From positions 9,063,501 through 9,127,500 of the forward strand of contig NZ_CP096255.1 in NCBI RefSeq assembly GCF_011516635.5: 64,000 nucleotides of DNA. Direction: 5' to 3'. How positions within the stretch are numbered: the first letter of the stretch is position 1; each line of letters begins with the position of its first letter. Position numbers and translations under genes: made by a program. Of this stretch, positions 26,813 through 35,192 are shown piece by piece. The stretch comes from Bradyrhizobium barranii subsp. apii (lineage in GTDB: Bacteria; Pseudomonadota; Alphaproteobacteria; Rhizobiales; Xanthobacteraceae). The notes beneath the pieces were generated by a model that saw only the letters and a program-made list of their open reading frames with translations, did not search any database and was not told the origin of the DNA.

Positions 26813-28036
26813 TCAGCGCTCTCCTTCGGACAAATCGACGGACGAGCCGCTGCCGCCATGATCGCCTGAGCGGACCGCGTGGCCGGCTGCCGACGCTCCA
26901 TGTCGAACAATCTCGCCACGCTTCATGCGCCGCGCCCAATCGGGCTGCCCTTCCGAAGTGCTTGCATGCTCGCCCGCTTGCCCACCGCCGCTGAGGGCAG
27001 CCCCGGCGCGGCGCAATGGGCTCATGGCAGCCGAACCACCGGCCTCCGCGACGCCGGCCAGGCCGCCGCTTCGATAGGCGGCGGATGCGCCGCTCAAGAC
27101 GGCGCCGCTCCCACGCGCGGCGCCCCCCAACGCTCCGCCAGCGAGACCAGCACCACCCGCGACAAGACCTGCGCCGGCAGCAACAACCCCGCCAGCGGCA
27201 AGGCCTGTTCCAATCGCGGCGCCGGCGCCGAGCTGCGGCCCGCCGGACACCAGGCCGTTTGCGATTCCGGGACCGAAGATGCCGAGGCCCAGCAAGGAGA
27301 GCGCCGCAAGCACCAAGGTCATCGCATCTTCAATGGTCGGCTGTGCGCCGCCGAAGCCTGCGGTAAATTGCGAGAACAAGGTCGAGCCGATGCCGACAAT
27401 GACGGCCAGAACCAAGACTTTGATGCCGGAGGATATAACGTTGCCCAGGACGCGCTCTGCCGCGAAGGCCGTCTTGCCAAACAAGCCAAAGGGGATGAGC
27501 ACGAAGCCAGCCAGCGTCGTGAGCTTGAACTCGATCAGGGTCACGAAGAGCTGGATCGCCAGAATGAAGAAGGCGAGCAGCACCACGACCCAGGCGAACA
27601 GGAGGACGATGATCTGGACGAAATTCTCGAAGAAACTGATGTAGCCCATCAGGTTGGAAATCGAATCGAGCAGCGGCCGACCGGCGTCGAGCCCGACTTG
27701 AGCGATCTTTCCCGGTCGCAGGAAATCCGATGCGGAGAGGCTTGCGCCGGAAGCCTTCAGCCCAAGACCGGCAAAGCTTTCGAAGACGATGCGCGCCAGG
27801 CTATTCCAGTTGCCGATGAGGTAAGCAAAGACGCCGACGAAGAGCGTCTTCTTGACGAGGCGCGCGATGATGTCCTCGTCCGGCCCCCAACTCCAGAACA
27901 ACGCGGCGAGTGTGATGTCGATCGCCGCAAGGGTCGTTGCGAGATATCCGACATCGCTACCCAGCAGTCCGAAGCCGTTGTCGATATAGCGCGTGAACGT
28001 TTCCAGAAACTGGTCGATGATTCCGGTGCCGGTCAT
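26813..28036 (-). CDS. trbL: P-type conjugative transfer protein TrbL (VirB6-like)
   Basis: The 407-residue polytopic membrane protein has about six helices in its first 290 residues. A glycine/alanine-rich hydrophilic tail follows (GGALGGAARGSGAVLSGAS), ending in charged SDHGGSGSSVDLSEGER. The FLETFTRYIDNGFGLLGSDV start is typical of TrbL. It is part of the inner-membrane channel. It overlaps trbK by four bases. Confidence 0.92.
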   Translation of the reverse strand: MTGTGIIDQFLETFTRYIDNGFGLLGSDVGYLATTLAAIDITLAALFWSWGPDEDIIARLVKKTLFVGVFAYLIGNWNSLARIVFESFAGLGLKASGASLSASDFLRPGKIAQVGLDAGRPLLDSISNLMGYISFFENFVQIIVLLFAWVVVLLAFFILAIQLFVTLIEFKLTTLAGFVLIPFGLFGKTAFAAERVLGNVISSGIKVLVLAVIVGIGSTLFSQFTAGFGGAQPTIEDAMTLVLAALSLLGLGIFGPGIANGLVSGGPQLGAGAAIGTGLAAGGVVAAGAGLVAGGAGLAGGALGGAARGSGAVLSGASAAYRSGGLAGVAEAGGSAAMSPLRRAGAALSGGGQAGEHASTSEGQPDWARRMKRGEIVRHGASAAGHAVRSGDHGGSGSSVDLSEGER

Positions 28037-28404
28037 GGCTTGCTCGCCTCAGGCGTCCCCAGGGGCGGATATCCCTGCGGCATCCGACTCTGATCCTTTG
28101 GGGCGGGTACCAAGCCTGCGGCGGAATCATCGTGGCCAAGAACGGCTGGACCGTCTTTCTTGCCAAAGAAGCGGCGCCGGTTTTCGTCCCAAATCCGCTT
28201 GCAACGTTGATAGCCCGCCGTGTCCTCCGAAGTGACGCTGCGGCAGCGTGCGAGGTCTGAGCTCGTTGCACCTGTCGTCTGCTCTGCCTTGGGCGGCGGC
28301 GGCGATTCCTCTCCACCACGAAGCTGAATCGTGCAGGCAACGACGGCGAATACGCCGATTGTCGTAAGCAGCGATAACGCCTTGAACGCTCTTACATCGG
28401 TCAT
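28033..28404 (-). CDS. trbK: Putative entry-exclusion protein TrbK-alt
   Basis: The 123-residue protein has an N-terminal membrane anchor (LLTTIGVFAVVACTIQLRGG), possibly a lipoprotein cysteine, then the short conserved segment LARCRSVTSEDTAGYQRCKR and IWDENRRRFFG. Both match TrbK-alt proteins encoded between trbJ and trbL. The family is thought to limit redundant transfer between cells carrying the same element. Confidence 0.85.
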   Translation of the reverse strand: MTDVRAFKALSLLTTIGVFAVVACTIQLRGGEESPPPPKAEQTTGATSSDLARCRSVTSEDTAGYQRCKRIWDENRRRFFGKKDGPAVLGHDDSAAGLVPAPKDQSRMPQGYPPLGTPEASKP

Positions 28405-29135
28405 CAGTGGAACATCCGCACGTCTTGGGACTGATAGCCCTGTCCGGGGGTCAGGAACCGCCTGAGCTGTTCTCGCCCCTGGTCCTGGGCCGAGGCGCGC
28501 TGCGCCGCTTCGAGGCTCTGTGCCCTACCCTGCGCCGCCACGGCAGCCGTGAGGTCGGCGAGCTGTTGCGCTTGAAGCGCGAGGATCTGATTGCCGGCCT
28601 GAGTTGCCTGCAAGGCGCCACTGGCACCCTGGCTCGACGTTACGAGCGCCGACGTTTGGATGCGGTTCGTTTCGAGGTTGCCGACGATTCCGGCCTGGAC
28701 ACGGAGTGAATCCTGCAAAGCAGCGACAGAATTCTGCCACCGCGATTGAGCGTTGATGATCAACGCCTGGCTGGACTGGCTCCCGGTGACCGGCGCATAG
28801 CTAGTCGAGAATGCGCGATCGATCTGCTGGACGTCGTAGGCGATGCGCTGTGCCTGGGCCAGCAGTTGCTGCGTTCGTTGGATCGATGATTGCAGTTGCT
28901 GCAGCGACGAGTACGGCAGGTTTGCCAGATTCTTGGCCTGATTGATCAGCATCTGCGCCTCGTTTTGCAACGAGGTGATCTGGTTGCTGATCTGCTGAAG
29001 CTCTCGCGCGGCTGTCAGGACATTCTGGACATAGTTGTTGGGATCAAAGACGATCCACTGCGCCCTAGCTGGCACCGTGACGCCAAGCAGCAGTGCGATG
29101 GTGCCAGCGGCCGCCAATAGGCCAAGACGCCTCAT
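28404..29135 (-). CDS. trbJ: P-type conjugative transfer protein TrbJ (VirB5-like)
   Basis: The 243-residue secreted protein has a signal peptide (LGLLAAAGTIALLLGVTVPARAQ) and a long helical coiled body rich in Q and L. The start of the mature part, WIVFDPNNYVQNVLTAAREL, is the TrbJ hallmark. It is thought to sit at the pilus tip or surface. It overlaps trbE by four bases. Confidence 0.92.
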   Translation of the reverse strand: MRRLGLLAAAGTIALLLGVTVPARAQWIVFDPNNYVQNVLTAARELQQISNQITSLQNEAQMLINQAKNLANLPYSSLQQLQSSIQRTQQLLAQAQRIAYDVQQIDRAFSTSYAPVTGSQSSQALIINAQSRWQNSVAALQDSLRVQAGIVGNLETNRIQTSALVTSSQGASGALQATQAGNQILALQAQQLADLTAAVAAQGRAQSLEAAQRASAQDQGREQLRRFLTPGQGYQSQDVRMFH

Positions 29136-31573
29136 CGCGATTTCTCCAGATTGACGAGATTGGGGACTAGGTCGATGGCCCAGGCGACGCCACGCTGCTG
29201 GAGCCAGGCCGGCACGAAGCCGTCAGGTCCATGTTCGGCGAGGAGGTGTGCGATGGCAGCCTGGTCAGTCTTGGAAGAGGCTGCAGTGAATGCGAGCGCA
29301 ACCTCACCTAGGCCAAGTTCGAACATCCGGTTGCCCCGGCGGGATTGGCAGTAATAGTCGCGCTTTGGCGTTGCCCGGCTCAGAAGCTCGATCTGGCGGT
29401 CGTTGAGGCCGAAGCGACGATAGATCGCAGTGATCTGCGGCTCGATCGCCCGCTCGTTCGGCAACAACAGGCGCGTTGGGCAGCTTTCGATGATCGCCGG
29501 CGCGATCGCGGACCCGTCGATGTCCGAAAGCGACTGGGTGGCGAAGATGACGGACGCGTTCTTCTTCCGAAGCGTCTTCAGCCATTCCCGGAGTTGCCCT
29601 GCAAAATCCTCGTCATCGAGGGCAAGCCAGCCCTCGTCGACAATCAGGAGTGTCGGCCGGCCATCGAGACGATCACCAATACGATGGAAGAGGTACGCCA
29701 ACACAGCCGGCGCAGCACTCGTCCCGATCAAGCCTTCGGTCTCAAACGCCTGGACCGATGCCTCGCCGAGACGCTCGAATTCAGCATCAAGCAGGCGTCC
29801 GGACGGACCGCCCAGGCAGTAGGGTTGCAAGGCACGTTTCAGGGAGTTCGATTGCAGCAGGACAGACAGGCCCGTCAGGGTCCGTTCCTGCATTGGCGCC
29901 GAGGCGAGCGACGTCAGCGCCGACCACAGGTGATCCTTGACCTCCGGGGTGATCTCGATCTTCTCCCGTGCCAGGATCGTGCCGATCCATTCCGTGGCCC
30001 ATCCGCGCTCGGAAGGATCGTCGATCCAGGCCAGCGGCTGCAACGCAACGGGTTGGTCGCCTCCGTCAGACATTGCGCCACCGAGATCATGCCAGTCACC
30101 GCCCATGGCGAGTGAGGCCGCTCGGATCGAACCGCCAAAGTCGAACGCAAAGACCTGAGCATTCGGGTAGCGACGGAACTGCAGCGCCATCAGCGCCAGC
30201 AACACGGACTTGCCAGCTCCCGTCGGTCCCACCACGAGGGTATGGCCGACGTCGCCGACGTGGAGCGAGAATCGGAACGGCGTCGATCCCTCGGTCTTCC
30301 CGAACAGGAGGGGTGGACCCTTGAAGTGCAGGTCCCTCGCCTCGCCAGCCCATACGGCCGACATCGGAATCATATGGGCGAGGTTGAGAGTCGACACCGG
30401 CGGCTGTCGCACGTTGGCGTAGACGTGTCCGGGCAGACTGCCGAGCCAGGCTTCAACGGCGTTCACCGTCTCGATCATGCACGTGAAATCGCGGCCCTGA
30501 ATGACCTTCTCGACCAGGCGGAGCTTTTCGTCGGCTGCGCCGGGATCGCCGTCCCACACAGTGACGGTCGCCGTGACAAAGGCTTGTCCGATCTGGTCCG
30601 ACCCCAGTTCCTGCAGCGCCGCGTCGGCGTCCAACGCCTTGTTGTGGGCATCGGTATCGAGCAGCGTCGACGCCTCGTTGGTCATCACCTCCTTGAGAAT
30701 GGCCCCGATCGACTTTCGCTTGGCGAACCACTGCCGGCGGATCTTGGTCAGAAGCTTGGTGGCATCGGTTTTGTCGAGCATGATCGCCCGGGTCGACCAG
30801 CGGTACGAGAATGCCAGGCGATTCAGGTCGTCCAGAATTCCCGGCGTCGTAGCGCCAGGAAAGCCGACAATCGTCAGAACCCGGACGTTGGATGACCCCA
30901 ACATCGGCTCAAGCCCGCCGGTCAGCGGCTGGTCGGCCAACAGCGCATCGATGTACATGGGAATTTCCGGCACTCGGACGCGATGACGCTTGGTCGAGAT
31001 CGTCGAGTGCAGGTAGGTCAGCGTGTCCTGATCATCGAGCCAGGCACATTCGGGCATGAACCCTTCGACGAGCTGCAGCACGCGATTGGTTTGATCGATA
31101 AACCCGCGGAGCACCTCGCGCGCGTCGGCCCCAACGGTGCGATCGCGCCCCTCATAGAGCAGTCGCTCTGCCCTCGCGGCCCCCTCCTCCGGCGGCAGAT
31201 AGAGGAAGGTCAGGAAAAAGCTGGACTCATAGTGGGCGCCCGCCTCTTCGAACTGAGCTTTGCGCTCGGCGTCAACCAGCGCTGACGCGACATCCGGAAA
31301 GATGTTCGGCGGGTAAGCACCCGCAAAATGACGCTGCGCCTCAACGAATACGGCCCAACCTGATCCCAGCCTACGCAAGGCGTTGTTCAAACGGCCGGCG
31401 ACGCCGACAAGTTCAGCCGGCACCGCGCTGTCGAGGTCGGGGCCGCGGAATTTGGCCGTCCGTTGAAACGAACCGTCCTTGTTCAGGATGATACCCTCGT
31501 CGACCAGGGCCGCCCAAGGCAGGAAGTCGGCGAGACGCGCGTTGGAATGACGATATTCGGCAAGATTCATCAT
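29132..31573 (-). CDS. trbE: Conjugal transfer ATPase TrbE (VirB4-like)
   Basis: This ATPase of about 813 residues begins MMNLAEYRHSNARLADFLPW at ATG 31571-31573; the longer frame upstream overlaps trbD. Walker A is VVGPTGAGKSVLLALMAL and Walker B is TLLIVDEGWLALDD, followed by a conserved VIFATQSLSDI. It powers assembly of the mating channel and pilus at the inner membrane. The gene begins 10 bp after the trbD stop. Confidence 0.93.
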   Translation of the reverse strand: MMNLAEYRHSNARLADFLPWAALVDEGIILNKDGSFQRTAKFRGPDLDSAVPAELVGVAGRLNNALRRLGSGWAVFVEAQRHFAGAYPPNIFPDVASALVDAERKAQFEEAGAHYESSFFLTFLYLPPEEGAARAERLLYEGRDRTVGADAREVLRGFIDQTNRVLQLVEGFMPECAWLDDQDTLTYLHSTISTKRHRVRVPEIPMYIDALLADQPLTGGLEPMLGSSNVRVLTIVGFPGATTPGILDDLNRLAFSYRWSTRAIMLDKTDATKLLTKIRRQWFAKRKSIGAILKEVMTNEASTLLDTDAHNKALDADAALQELGSDQIGQAFVTATVTVWDGDPGAADEKLRLVEKVIQGRDFTCMIETVNAVEAWLGSLPGHVYANVRQPPVSTLNLAHMIPMSAVWAGEARDLHFKGPPLLFGKTEGSTPFRFSLHVGDVGHTLVVGPTGAGKSVLLALMALQFRRYPNAQVFAFDFGGSIRAASLAMGGDWHDLGGAMSDGGDQPVALQPLAWIDDPSERGWATEWIGTILAREKIEITPEVKDHLWSALTSLASAPMQERTLTGLSVLLQSNSLKRALQPYCLGGPSGRLLDAEFERLGEASVQAFETEGLIGTSAAPAVLAYLFHRIGDRLDGRPTLLIVDEGWLALDDEDFAGQLREWLKTLRKKNASVIFATQSLSDIDGSAIAPAIIESCPTRLLLPNERAIEPQITAIYRRFGLNDRQIELLSRATPKRDYYCQSRRGNRMFELGLGEVALAFTAASSKTDQAAIAHLLAEHGPDGFVPAWLQQRGVAWAIDLVPNLVNLEKSR

Positions 31574-31583
31574 GACCGTGAGC

Positions 31584-31847
31584 TTAGGTGTTGAGATGGC
31601 CGGGAATGCGCAGATGTCGGCGCACCACGTCGACGAAGATAGGGTCGCGTTTGGCGGCCCAGACGGCGGCCATGTGACCGATGAACCAGAGCACGAGACC
31701 CGCGATCCACAGCCGCAGTCCAAGTCCAAGGGCTGCTGCAAGCGTGCCGTTAACGATCGCGACTGACCGCGGCGCGCCGCCCATCAAGATTGGCTCAGTG
31801 AGCGCTCGATGAACGGGAACGACAAAGCCTGTGACCTGCTCATTCAT
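31584..31847 (-). CDS. trbD: Conjugal transfer protein TrbD (VirB3-like)
   Basis: The 87-residue membrane protein starts MNEQVTGFVVPVHRALTEPI, then LMGGAPRSVAIVNGTLAAAL, with two close hydrophobic helices and a C-terminal KRDPIFVDVVRRHLRIPGHL. This is the canonical TrbD sequence pattern. ATG 31845-31847 overlaps the trbC stop. It is an inner-membrane part of the secretion channel. Confidence 0.92.
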   Translation of the reverse strand: MNEQVTGFVVPVHRALTEPILMGGAPRSVAIVNGTLAAALGLGLRLWIAGLVLWFIGHMAAVWAAKRDPIFVDVVRRHLRIPGHLNT

Positions 31848-32173
31848 CAGATCACCACGCCGCCGCCGAACGAAAAGAACGACAGAAAGAAGCTCGACGC
31901 CGCAAACGCGATCGACAGACCGAACACGATCTGGATCAGCCTCCGGAACCCACCGGACGAATCCCCGAACGCAAGCGTCAACCCCGTGACAACGATGATG
32001 ATAACGGCGATGATCTTGGCGACCGGCCCTTCCACCGACTGCAAGATTTGATTGAGTGGCTGTTCCCATGGCATGTTCGAGCCAGCCGCCCATGCCGGCG
32101 CCGAGACCAAAAGAACCGTGCCGGATGCGGCGAGTAGAGCGGCATCTCGAAGAAGGCGAAATTGCTGACGCAT
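31847..32173 (-). CDS. trbC: Conjugal transfer pilin TrbC (VirB2-like)
   Basis: The 108-residue prepilin has a long signal region (AALLAASGTVLLVSAPAWAA) followed by two hydrophobic helices (AKIIAVIIIVVTGLTLAFG and FGLSIAFAASSFFLSF). This is the VirB2/TrbC pattern. ATG 32171-32173 follows AGGAG. Processing and cyclisation by the TraF peptidase encoded upstream are expected from the family. Confidence 0.92.
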   Translation of the reverse strand: MRQQFRLLRDAALLAASGTVLLVSAPAWAAGSNMPWEQPLNQILQSVEGPVAKIIAVIIIVVTGLTLAFGDSSGGFRRLIQIVFGLSIAFAASSFFLSFFSFGGGVVI

Positions 32174-32174
32174 G

Positions 32175-33137
32175 TCAGTCTCCTGCTGATGAAAGGCTGT
32201 AATCGCCAGCGGCCCCGAGCCCTGAGACCGCTGCGAGCTCGGCGAGGCGGCGGTCGGCGCCGCGGCCCGCAAGAACGGCGATGAGGTTGATGGTCTCGGC
32301 AATCAGCGCACGTGGAACCGTGATGACGGCTTCCTGGATGAGTTGCTCGAGCCGCCGCAGCGCGCCGAGCGCGGTGCCCCCATGAATCGTCCCGATGCCG
32401 CCGGGGTGACCGGTGCCCCAGGCCTTGAGCAGATCGAGCGCCTCCGCGCCGCGGACCTCGCCAACCGGAATGCGATCAGGGCGCAGTCGCAGCGAGGAGC
32501 GGACAAGATCCGACAGCGTGGCCACACCGTCTTTGGTCCGCAAAGCTACAAGATTGGGCGCCTTGCACTGGAGTTCACGTGTATCCTCGATCAGCACGAC
32601 CCGATCAGAGGTCTTGGCCACCTCGGCCAAGAGCGCATTCGTCAATGTTGTCTTGCCGGTCGATGTCCCACCGGCGACGAGGATGTTCTTGCGTGCGGCG
32701 ACTGCGTTCTTCAGGATCTCGGCCTGTTCCGAGGTCATGATCCCCTTGGCAACGTAATCGTCGAGCGTGAACACGGCGACTGCGGGCTTGCGAATAGCGA
32801 AAGCGGGAGCTGCAACGACCGGCGGCAACAGTCCCTCGAAGCGCTCGCCGGTCCCGGGCAGCTCGGCCGAGACACGTGGCGCGCCGGCGTGCACCTCGGC
32901 GCCTACGTGGTGCGCCACCAAGCGAACGATGCGCTCGCCGTCCGCCGCGGACAGAGTTTCGCCTGTGTCGATCAGACCATTCGACAACCGGTCGATCCAC
33001 AGCCTCCCATCCGGGTTGAGCATCACCTCGACGATCGCTTCATCTTCGAGGTAGCCGGCAATCGCGGCACCAAGCGCGCTGCGCAGCATTCGCGCGCCAC
33101 GCGAATTTGCCTCTGATTGAAAGGAATGGATTGCCAC
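32175..33137 (-). CDS. trbB: Conjugal transfer ATPase TrbB (VirB11-like)
   Basis: The 320-residue secretion ATPase has Walker A VAGGTSTGKTTLTNALL, an Asp box RVVLIEDTRELQC, and the His box GGIGTIHGGTALGALRRLEQ. The GTG at 33135-33137 (then AIHSFQSEANSRGARM) has GGGGGCGAACG upstream and fits the family start better than an ATG at 33167. It is the first trb gene of the unit and is now separated from copG and traG by an inserted MFS gene. Confidence 0.92.
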   Translation of the reverse strand: MAIHSFQSEANSRGARMLRSALGAAIAGYLEDEAIVEVMLNPDGRLWIDRLSNGLIDTGETLSAADGERIVRLVAHHVGAEVHAGAPRVSAELPGTGERFEGLLPPVVAAPAFAIRKPAVAVFTLDDYVAKGIMTSEQAEILKNAVAARKNILVAGGTSTGKTTLTNALLAEVAKTSDRVVLIEDTRELQCKAPNLVALRTKDGVATLSDLVRSSLRLRPDRIPVGEVRGAEALDLLKAWGTGHPGGIGTIHGGTALGALRRLEQLIQEAVITVPRALIAETINLIAVLAGRGADRRLAELAAVSGLGAAGDYSLSSAGD

Positions 33138-33236
33138 CGTTCGCCCCCATCGGATTTGGACGTCCAAAGCGGGTCCTCAGATGGGGATCATTAGAAAAGG
33201 CACCAATGCACTTGGCGCAACAAGCGCCTTTGATGA

Positions 33237-33258
33237 TCGTAGGCTGGCGTAGAAAAAG
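33237..33258. repeat. 22-bp direct repeat, copy 1, next to MFS gene
   Basis: The sequence starting TCGTAGGCTGGCGTAGAA recurs without mismatch at 34706-34727. The two copies flank the MFS gene about 1.45 kb apart. The repeat may mark a recombination or insertion event, or a duplicated promoter segment. Confidence 0.85.
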
Positions 33259-33299
33259 GAAGACTGAGAACTGCGTATCGGTTCGCTGGGAGTGGCTGT

Positions 33300-34628
33300 T
33301 CACCACTCCGCATCGTCATCCGCGGGCAGGAGGATGACCGAATCCTCATACAACCCAACTGACTCAAGAGCGTAGGAAACATCAGCCGGCCTGAACAAGA
33401 GGATTGAACTCCTCCACGAAGCGATGGATCGGCGCCAGGGCCGCGCGAACCAGATCAACGTCGCGATCTGCAGTGCTACGTTGAGACTGAACGCGACTTG
33501 ATAGGCTTGGACGGGCCTATGGCCATCATTCGCAGACCATTGCTCCAGGATAAGACCTGTCGCGTATTGTGCCAGAAACGCCCAACCAAAGTGCAAGACG
33601 TTCAACGCGCCGTTGGCACGACCGGCAAGCTCCGGCGGAAAGTAATCCGCTATCACCGCGAAGCTAACCACGGTTGCCGTTCCGACAATTGCGACAACGG
33701 ACCAAGGCAAGACGGACGGCAGAGGCGCTCGTAGAACCAAGGCTGACTCGGCTGCGATAAACAGCACCGCAACGATTGCTAATATCGTCTCCGCCCCGAT
33801 TCCTCTTCGTTTGAGGTAATGGACCATCGTGCCGAACAACCAAGCGCCGCCGCTAAGTACGATCGACATCGTGAACAGCTGCCCGACCAGACTCGCGCGA
33901 TCAAGGCCTTCCACGTCCACTAGCCACGGCGATGCCCACAACCCCTGCAGGGACCAAGCCGATCCAACGCAAGTCGCCGACAACGGGGCCATTCGCCAGA
34001 AGCGCTGATCGCCGAAAACGGAGCTGAGGGTGGCGGGCGCTGTTGATGGGACAATGCCTCGCTCGGGCACCACGACATAGATGAGAATGGCTACCGCACC
34101 AGTAGCGGCCGCCAGGATCTCAAAGAGCTGCCGCCAGCCGATCCAGGCGAGAAGGTGTTCGACGGGAACGGTAGCGGTCACCGCTCCCAGCGAGCCCAGC
34201 ATGACCATGTAGCCGTTCAGCAAGGCAACTCGCTCCCTGGAACTCCAGATGATGATGGACTTCAGTCCTGCTGTCAGCGCCGCCGCCACGCCAAGCCCGA
34301 TCATTGCCCGCGCGATCAAAAGTGACAGGAAGCCGGTCGATATCGCGAACAGTTCGGCGCCGGCGGCGGCGACCAAGAGCAGAACACTCTGGACTCGGCG
34401 CGGACCAAAGCGGTCCAACAATATGCCGACGGGGATCTGAGCCGCTGCGAAAACAAGGAAATAGACTGACGTAAGCAACCCGAGGTCGGCGGTCCCAAGC
34501 CCGGCATCCGAGCTGAGATGACTCCCGATCAAAGCGTTGATCGTTCGAAACAGATACGAAAGATAGTATCCAGCAGCAAAGGGGAGGAAAACGCGCGCAA
34601 TTCGACACCATCCTATTGAGATTTGCAT
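33300..34628 (-). CDS. MFS transporter inserted between copG and trbB
   Basis: The 442-residue product is a 12-helix major facilitator. FLPFAAGYYLSYLFRTINAL starts helix 1, and the loop motif LLDRFGPRRVQSVLLL is the conserved MFS signature between helices 2 and 3. ATG 34626-34628 has AGGACC upstream. Its substrate is unknown. Its position inside an otherwise continuous tra/trb block, and the 22-bp direct repeats flanking it, suggest it is an added cargo gene. It may be read from its own promoter near 34641-34727. Confidence 0.85.
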   Translation of the reverse strand: MQISIGWCRIARVFLPFAAGYYLSYLFRTINALIGSHLSSDAGLGTADLGLLTSVYFLVFAAAQIPVGILLDRFGPRRVQSVLLLVAAAGAELFAISTGFLSLLIARAMIGLGVAAALTAGLKSIIIWSSRERVALLNGYMVMLGSLGAVTATVPVEHLLAWIGWRQLFEILAAATGAVAILIYVVVPERGIVPSTAPATLSSVFGDQRFWRMAPLSATCVGSAWSLQGLWASPWLVDVEGLDRASLVGQLFTMSIVLSGGAWLFGTMVHYLKRRGIGAETILAIVAVLFIAAESALVLRAPLPSVLPWSVVAIVGTATVVSFAVIADYFPPELAGRANGALNVLHFGWAFLAQYATGLILEQWSANDGHRPVQAYQVAFSLNVALQIATLIWFARPWRRSIASWRSSILLFRPADVSYALESVGLYEDSVILLPADDDAEW

Positions 34629-34640
34629 GCTGGTCCTTTT

Positions 34641-34668
34641 CGCTATCGGCTCGTTCGAGCCGATAGCG
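34641..34668. promoter_or_regulatory. Perfect 12-bp inverted repeat upstream of MFS gene
   Basis: CGCTATCGGCTC / GAGCCGATAGCG with a four-base loop sits 12 bp upstream of the MFS start codon. On the minus strand it is followed by AAAAGGACC, the ribosome-binding site. It could be a repressor operator, a translational hairpin, or a terminator for the copG transcript. Confidence 0.6.
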
Positions 34669-34705
34669 CGTCCAGCTTTTTGCCAGTTCGGCTAAGTTGC
34701 TGCGG

Positions 34706-34727
34706 TCGTAGGCTGGCGTAGAAAAAG
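34706..34727. repeat. 22-bp direct repeat, copy 2
   Basis: This is the same sequence as 33237-33258, in direct orientation. It lies between copG and the MFS hairpin. Confidence 0.85.
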
Positions 34728-34763
34728 AAGAGCCGACGCGGTCGGCGCATCAAGGACGCTCAG

Positions 34764-35186
34764 TCAGGTTTCGCCGGCCGGTTCCTGACGGATATCTTCT
34801 GGAATCTCGCGCAGAAAGCTTTGCCCTTTTTGCAAGCGGCGTCCGAGCGCCTCGACAAATCCTTCGAAACGCTCCCTACCCTTTATCTGCGCCACCGCCT
34901 GCGCGTCGTTGGGCAACGGCGGCGTGATTGTCAGCCAGAAGCGAATGAAGAGGGCCAAGGTCTCAGCCGTTAGACCAACGTCACGCTCCAAGCGCTGCAT
35001 CTGACGCGACAGCCGATCGAGGCGCCGCGTGAATGCTGCTTCCCGCCTGTCCGCTCCGTCCGGCGACAGAAACGAAGCGACAGCCGCTTCCACGATCGCG
35101 GACCGAGAAATCTTCTTGCGATCGGCCAAATCCGAGATCTGTTTCAGAAGCTCTGGCGGGAAATAGACGTTCATCCTGTCGCGCAT
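34764..35186 (-). CDS. CopG-family ribbon-helix-helix regulator
   Basis: The 140-residue protein has an N-terminal RHH domain: MRDRMNVYFPPELLKQISDL, then ADRKKISRSAIVEAAVASFL. A helical C-terminal domain follows (LIRF-type LALFIRFWLTITPPLPNDAQ). CopG proteins of this size lie between traG and trbB in rhizobial ICEs and probably regulate the transfer operon. The traG stop lies seven bases upstream. Confidence 0.85.
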   Translation of the reverse strand: MRDRMNVYFPPELLKQISDLADRKKISRSAIVEAAVASFLSPDGADRREAAFTRRLDRLSRQMQRLERDVGLTAETLALFIRFWLTITPPLPNDAQAVAQIKGRERFEGFVEALGRRLQKGQSFLREIPEDIRQEPAGET

Positions 35187-35192
35187 ATTGCC

